Below, one piece after another: positions 5,126 to 6,553 of a stretch of DNA of 6,553 bases (positions are counted from its first letter, which is position 1; every line of letters starts with the position of its first letter). The DNA is from Rhodocyclaceae bacterium (GTDB lineage: Bacteria > Pseudomonadota > Gammaproteobacteria > Burkholderiales > Rhodocyclaceae). The stretch spans positions 1 to 6,553 of the forward strand of contig JADLGU010000037.1 in assembly GCA_020849155.1 (NCBI GenBank). Reading direction: 5' to 3'. The notes below the pieces were generated by a model. The model was not told the origin of the DNA, searched no databases, and saw only the letters and a program-made list of their open reading frames with translations. The position numbers and the translations under genes were made by a program.

Positions 5126-5614
5126 TCAATGCGCGAGCGGCTGCCAGCCGGGATGGTCGAAGTGGCTGGCGTACTTCTCCAGCGCGCCGCCCACCCTCAA
5201 GGCGCCGGCCTGGCGCTTGACCTTCTTCGCCTTGCCTTCCATCGCCTCGACGCCTTCCAGAATCTCGGCGATGACCAGGTGCAGCTGCGCGTCGGCCTTC
5301 GGGTCGAGCTTGCAGTTGGCGACGATGCCGTTCACCTCGCCGTTCACCTTCTTCGCCAGCGCGCCGTACTTGGCGGTGGAAAGCTTGTTTTCGTGGATCT
5401 CGTGGTGCACGGCATCGATGCTGTTGCGGATGTTTTCCATGCCTCTGCGCAGCGGCGCATCGGTTGCCCATTTCTTGCCGTTGTTCAGCTCCAGCTTCGC
5501 CGGCGCCGCGCCGTGGTCGTGTTTATGGGCGTCAGCGGCCAGACTGCCCGTGGCCAGTCCCAGCGCCAGACCGGCGGCGGTCAGCAGTTTCCAGATTCCC
5601 TTCATTGCGTTCAT
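5126..5614 (-). CDS. Small His-rich exported helical protein, function unknown (DnrO-like annotation possible)
   Basis: The 162-residue product starts MNAMKGIWKL and has a clear signal peptide with probable cleavage after Ala26 (SLA). The ATG at 5614 is chosen because AGGAG (5620-5624) is 5 nt upstream; the ATG at 5605 is too far from it. The mature part begins AADAHKHDHG and has ten His residues in total, including HHEIH (70-74), LHLV (112) and a C-terminal HFDHPGWQPLAH. It looks like a helical bundle: NNGKKWATDAPLRRGMENIRN (44-64), a Lys/Ala-rich middle, IVANCKL (97-103) with its only Cys, and DAQLHLVIAEILEGVEAMEG (108-127). There is no CxxCH, so it is not a c-type haem protein. From memory, similar short exported proteins occur in environmental Proteobacteria and are sometimes labelled DnrO, without an assigned function. 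Metal binding is a guess from the His content. It is convergent with the membrane-protein pair and lies downstream of the sensor kinase gene. Confidence 0.88.
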   Translation of the reverse strand: MNAMKGIWKLLTAAGLALGLATGSLAADAHKHDHGAAPAKLELNNGKKWATDAPLRRGMENIRNSIDAVHHEIHENKLSTAKYGALAKKVNGEVNGIVANCKLDPKADAQLHLVIAEILEGVEAMEGKAKKVKRQAGALRVGGALEKYASHFDHPGWQPLAH

Positions 5615-5631
5615 GGTGTCTCCTGATTAAT

Positions 5632-5653
5632 CAATTGCCCGAATTGGCAATTG
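5632..5653. promoter_or_regulatory. Perfect 8-bp inverted repeat in 5' region of His-rich protein gene
   Basis: CAATTGCC (5632-5639), a 6-nt spacer CGAATT and GGCAATTG (5646-5653) form a perfect dyad between the putative -10 and the ribosome binding site. As DNA it could be a repressor operator near the transcription start. As RNA it could be a hairpin at the 5' end of the message. Its 14-bp centre-to-centre half-site spacing does not fit a full helical turn well. Confidence 0.55.
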
Positions 5654-5654
5654 C

Positions 5655-5660
5655 AGTATC
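5655..5660 (-). promoter_or_regulatory. Candidate -10 element for His-rich protein gene
   Basis: On the minus strand GATACT matches TATAAT at 4 of 6 positions. It lies 10 bp downstream of the QseB/PmrA-type box, a spacing typical of activator-dependent promoters that lack a good -35. Transcription would start near 5648, inside the inverted repeat. Confidence 0.35.
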
Positions 5661-5670
5661 CAGGATGCCC

Positions 5671-5687
5671 CTTAAAGAAAGCTTAAG
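5671..5687 (-). promoter_or_regulatory. QseB/PmrA-type response-regulator box
   Basis: Read on the minus strand this is CTTAAG, CTTTC, TTTAAG, a full match to the PmrA-type pattern YTTAAK-N5-YTTAAK. Read on the plus strand it contains CTTAA-N6-CTTAA, the pattern reported for QseB in Pasteurellaceae. It ends 56 bp upstream of the ATG at 5614 and just ahead of a candidate -10. It also overlaps the stop codon of the QseC-like kinase gene. The sequence match is seen directly; binding by the partner of that kinase is inferred. Confidence 0.55.
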
Positions 5688-6553
5688 CGGCGGGGAATGT
5701 CACTTCGACCCGCAGGCCGCGGCCGCCCGGTCCTTCGCCGAGCACGACGGTCGCGCGGTGCAGATCGGCGATGCGTCGGACGATGGACAGACCGAGGCCG
5801 CTGCCGTCCTCGCCGCTGCCGAGCAAGCGGTGGAAGCGCTCGCACACCTTGCCGCGCTCCGCCTCGGGAATGCCCGGCCCGCTGTCGACGACTGCCAGAG
5901 ACGCGCCCCCGCTCGTGCGGCCCACCGAAACTTCCACCTCGCCCCCTGAAGGCGTGTAGCGCACGGCATTGTCGAGCAGGTTGCGCAGCAGCACGGCGAG
6001 CAGCACGGCATCGCCCGCAACCGGCGTCGCCTCCCCCGGCGCAAGGCCCATCTCGACGCCCTTGGCGGCCGCGGCCGGCGCGAGTTCGGCGACGCCCTGC
6101 CGCGCCAGTTCATGCAGGTCGACTGGCTGTCCGGTCGGCAGCGCCGTCTGCGGATCGAGCCGCGCCAGCACCAGCAGCTGCTCGACCAGGCGGGAAGCGC
6201 GGTCGGTTCCCGCAACGACATTGGCCAGCGCACGGCTGCGTTCCGCTTCGCCCGTCGCGCCGAGCGCCACCTGCGCCTGGGTCTTCACGGCAGCCAGCGG
6301 CGTGCGCAGCTCGTGGGCGGCATCGGCGGTGAAGCGCCGTTCCTGCTCGAGCGAATCCTTCAGGCGGCCGAACAGCGCGTTGAGCGCGGCGACGAGGGGC
6401 AGCACCTCGCGCGGCGAGCGGCCGGGGTCGAGGGGCGCGAGATTGTCGGGATCGCGCCGCGCCACCTCGCGCGCCACGCCCGCCAGCGGCGCCAGCCCCG
6501 CCCCCACCGCCAGCCAGACCAGCAGCGCGAGCGCCGGCAGGGCGAAGTACAGC
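5683..6553 (-). CDS. qseC: QseC-like sensor histidine kinase (partial, N-terminus beyond window)
   Basis: The frame is open from the window edge to a TAA at 5683-5685, giving 289 residues of the C-terminal part of an EnvZ/OmpR-class sensor kinase. In order: the end of a membrane helix (LYFALPALALLVWLAVGAGL), LAPL and RRDPDNLAPL of a HAMP-like linker, the H-box RRFTADAAHELRTPLAA with the phospho-accepting His codon at 6313-6315, the N-box LLRNLLDNAVRYTP, G1 DSGPGIP, F-box ERFHRL, and G2 GSGLGLSIVRRIADLH. The linker, H-box and N-box closely follow E. coli QseC (RERRFTSDAAHELRSPL, VRNLLDNAVRYSP), so QseC or the related PmrB group fits best. All catalytic motifs look intact. It would phosphorylate a QseB/PmrA-type regulator, whose gene would be expected upstream, beyond 6553. 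The signal sensed cannot be judged because the periplasmic domain is missing. Confidence 0.87.
   Translation of the reverse strand, partial: LYFALPALALLVWLAVGAGLAPLAGVAREVARRDPDNLAPLDPGRSPREVLPLVAALNALFGRLKDSLEQERRFTADAAHELRTPLAAVKTQAQVALGATGEAERSRALANVVAGTDRASRLVEQLLVLARLDPQTALPTGQPVDLHELARQGVAELAPAAAAKGVEMGLAPGEATPVAGDAVLLAVLLRNLLDNAVRYTPSGGEVEVSVGRTSGGASLAVVDSGPGIPEAERGKVCERFHRLLGSGEDGSGLGLSIVRRIADLHRATVVLGEGPGGRGLRVEVTFPAA

Noticed and set aside
5129..5949. Plus-strand frames opposite the His-rich gene and the kinase
   Set aside because: Both minus-strand genes are clear (signal peptide with Shine-Dalgarno; complete kinase motifs). The plus frames are shadows.

Overview
This is a very GC-rich stretch of bacterial chromosome, and its genes have close parallels in Proteobacteria: a Ugp-type glycerophosphodiester system, a QseC-type sensor kinase and a class III CoA-transferase. 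The base composition and gene mix suggest a betaproteobacterium, perhaps of the Rhodocyclales type. That placement is an impression, not a demonstrated assignment. I see no tRNA, rRNA, CRISPR array, insertion sequence or phage gene.

Layout. Positions 1-2206 are read on the minus strand: a UgpB-like periplasmic binding protein, then UgpQ glycerophosphodiester phosphodiesterase starting in a TTGA overlap with the ugpB stop, then after about 108 bp the signal peptide of a further exported protein cut by the window edge. A short divergent control region (2207-2294) separates ugpB from a plus-strand CaiB/BaiF-family CoA-transferase that ends at 3530. Two plus-strand genes follow (3668-4420 and 4547-5119). 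They encode related small inner-membrane proteins of unknown function. Facing them, only 6 bp from the second gene, is a minus-strand gene (5126-5614) for a small His-rich exported helical protein. Upstream of it, still on the minus strand, lies the C-terminal part of a QseC-like histidine kinase that runs off the right edge.

How it works together. UgpB and UgpQ form a plausible pair for capturing phosphodiesters and hydrolysing them in the cytoplasm to glycerol-3-phosphate, but the permease and ATPase genes are not in the window. The most unusual region is 3668-5119. Both membrane proteins are built from the same two-helix module repeated twice (FPPF, then PSFDGFY, then a helix with Glu, Asn and Trp), so the module occurs four times. 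The two proteins align without a gap over about 163 residues. The second point of interest is 5632-5687. A sequence matching the QseB/PmrA-type box overlaps the stop codon of the kinase gene and sits at an activator position ahead of the His-rich gene, with a perfect inverted repeat just downstream. This suggests that the small exported protein is an output of the adjacent two-component system.
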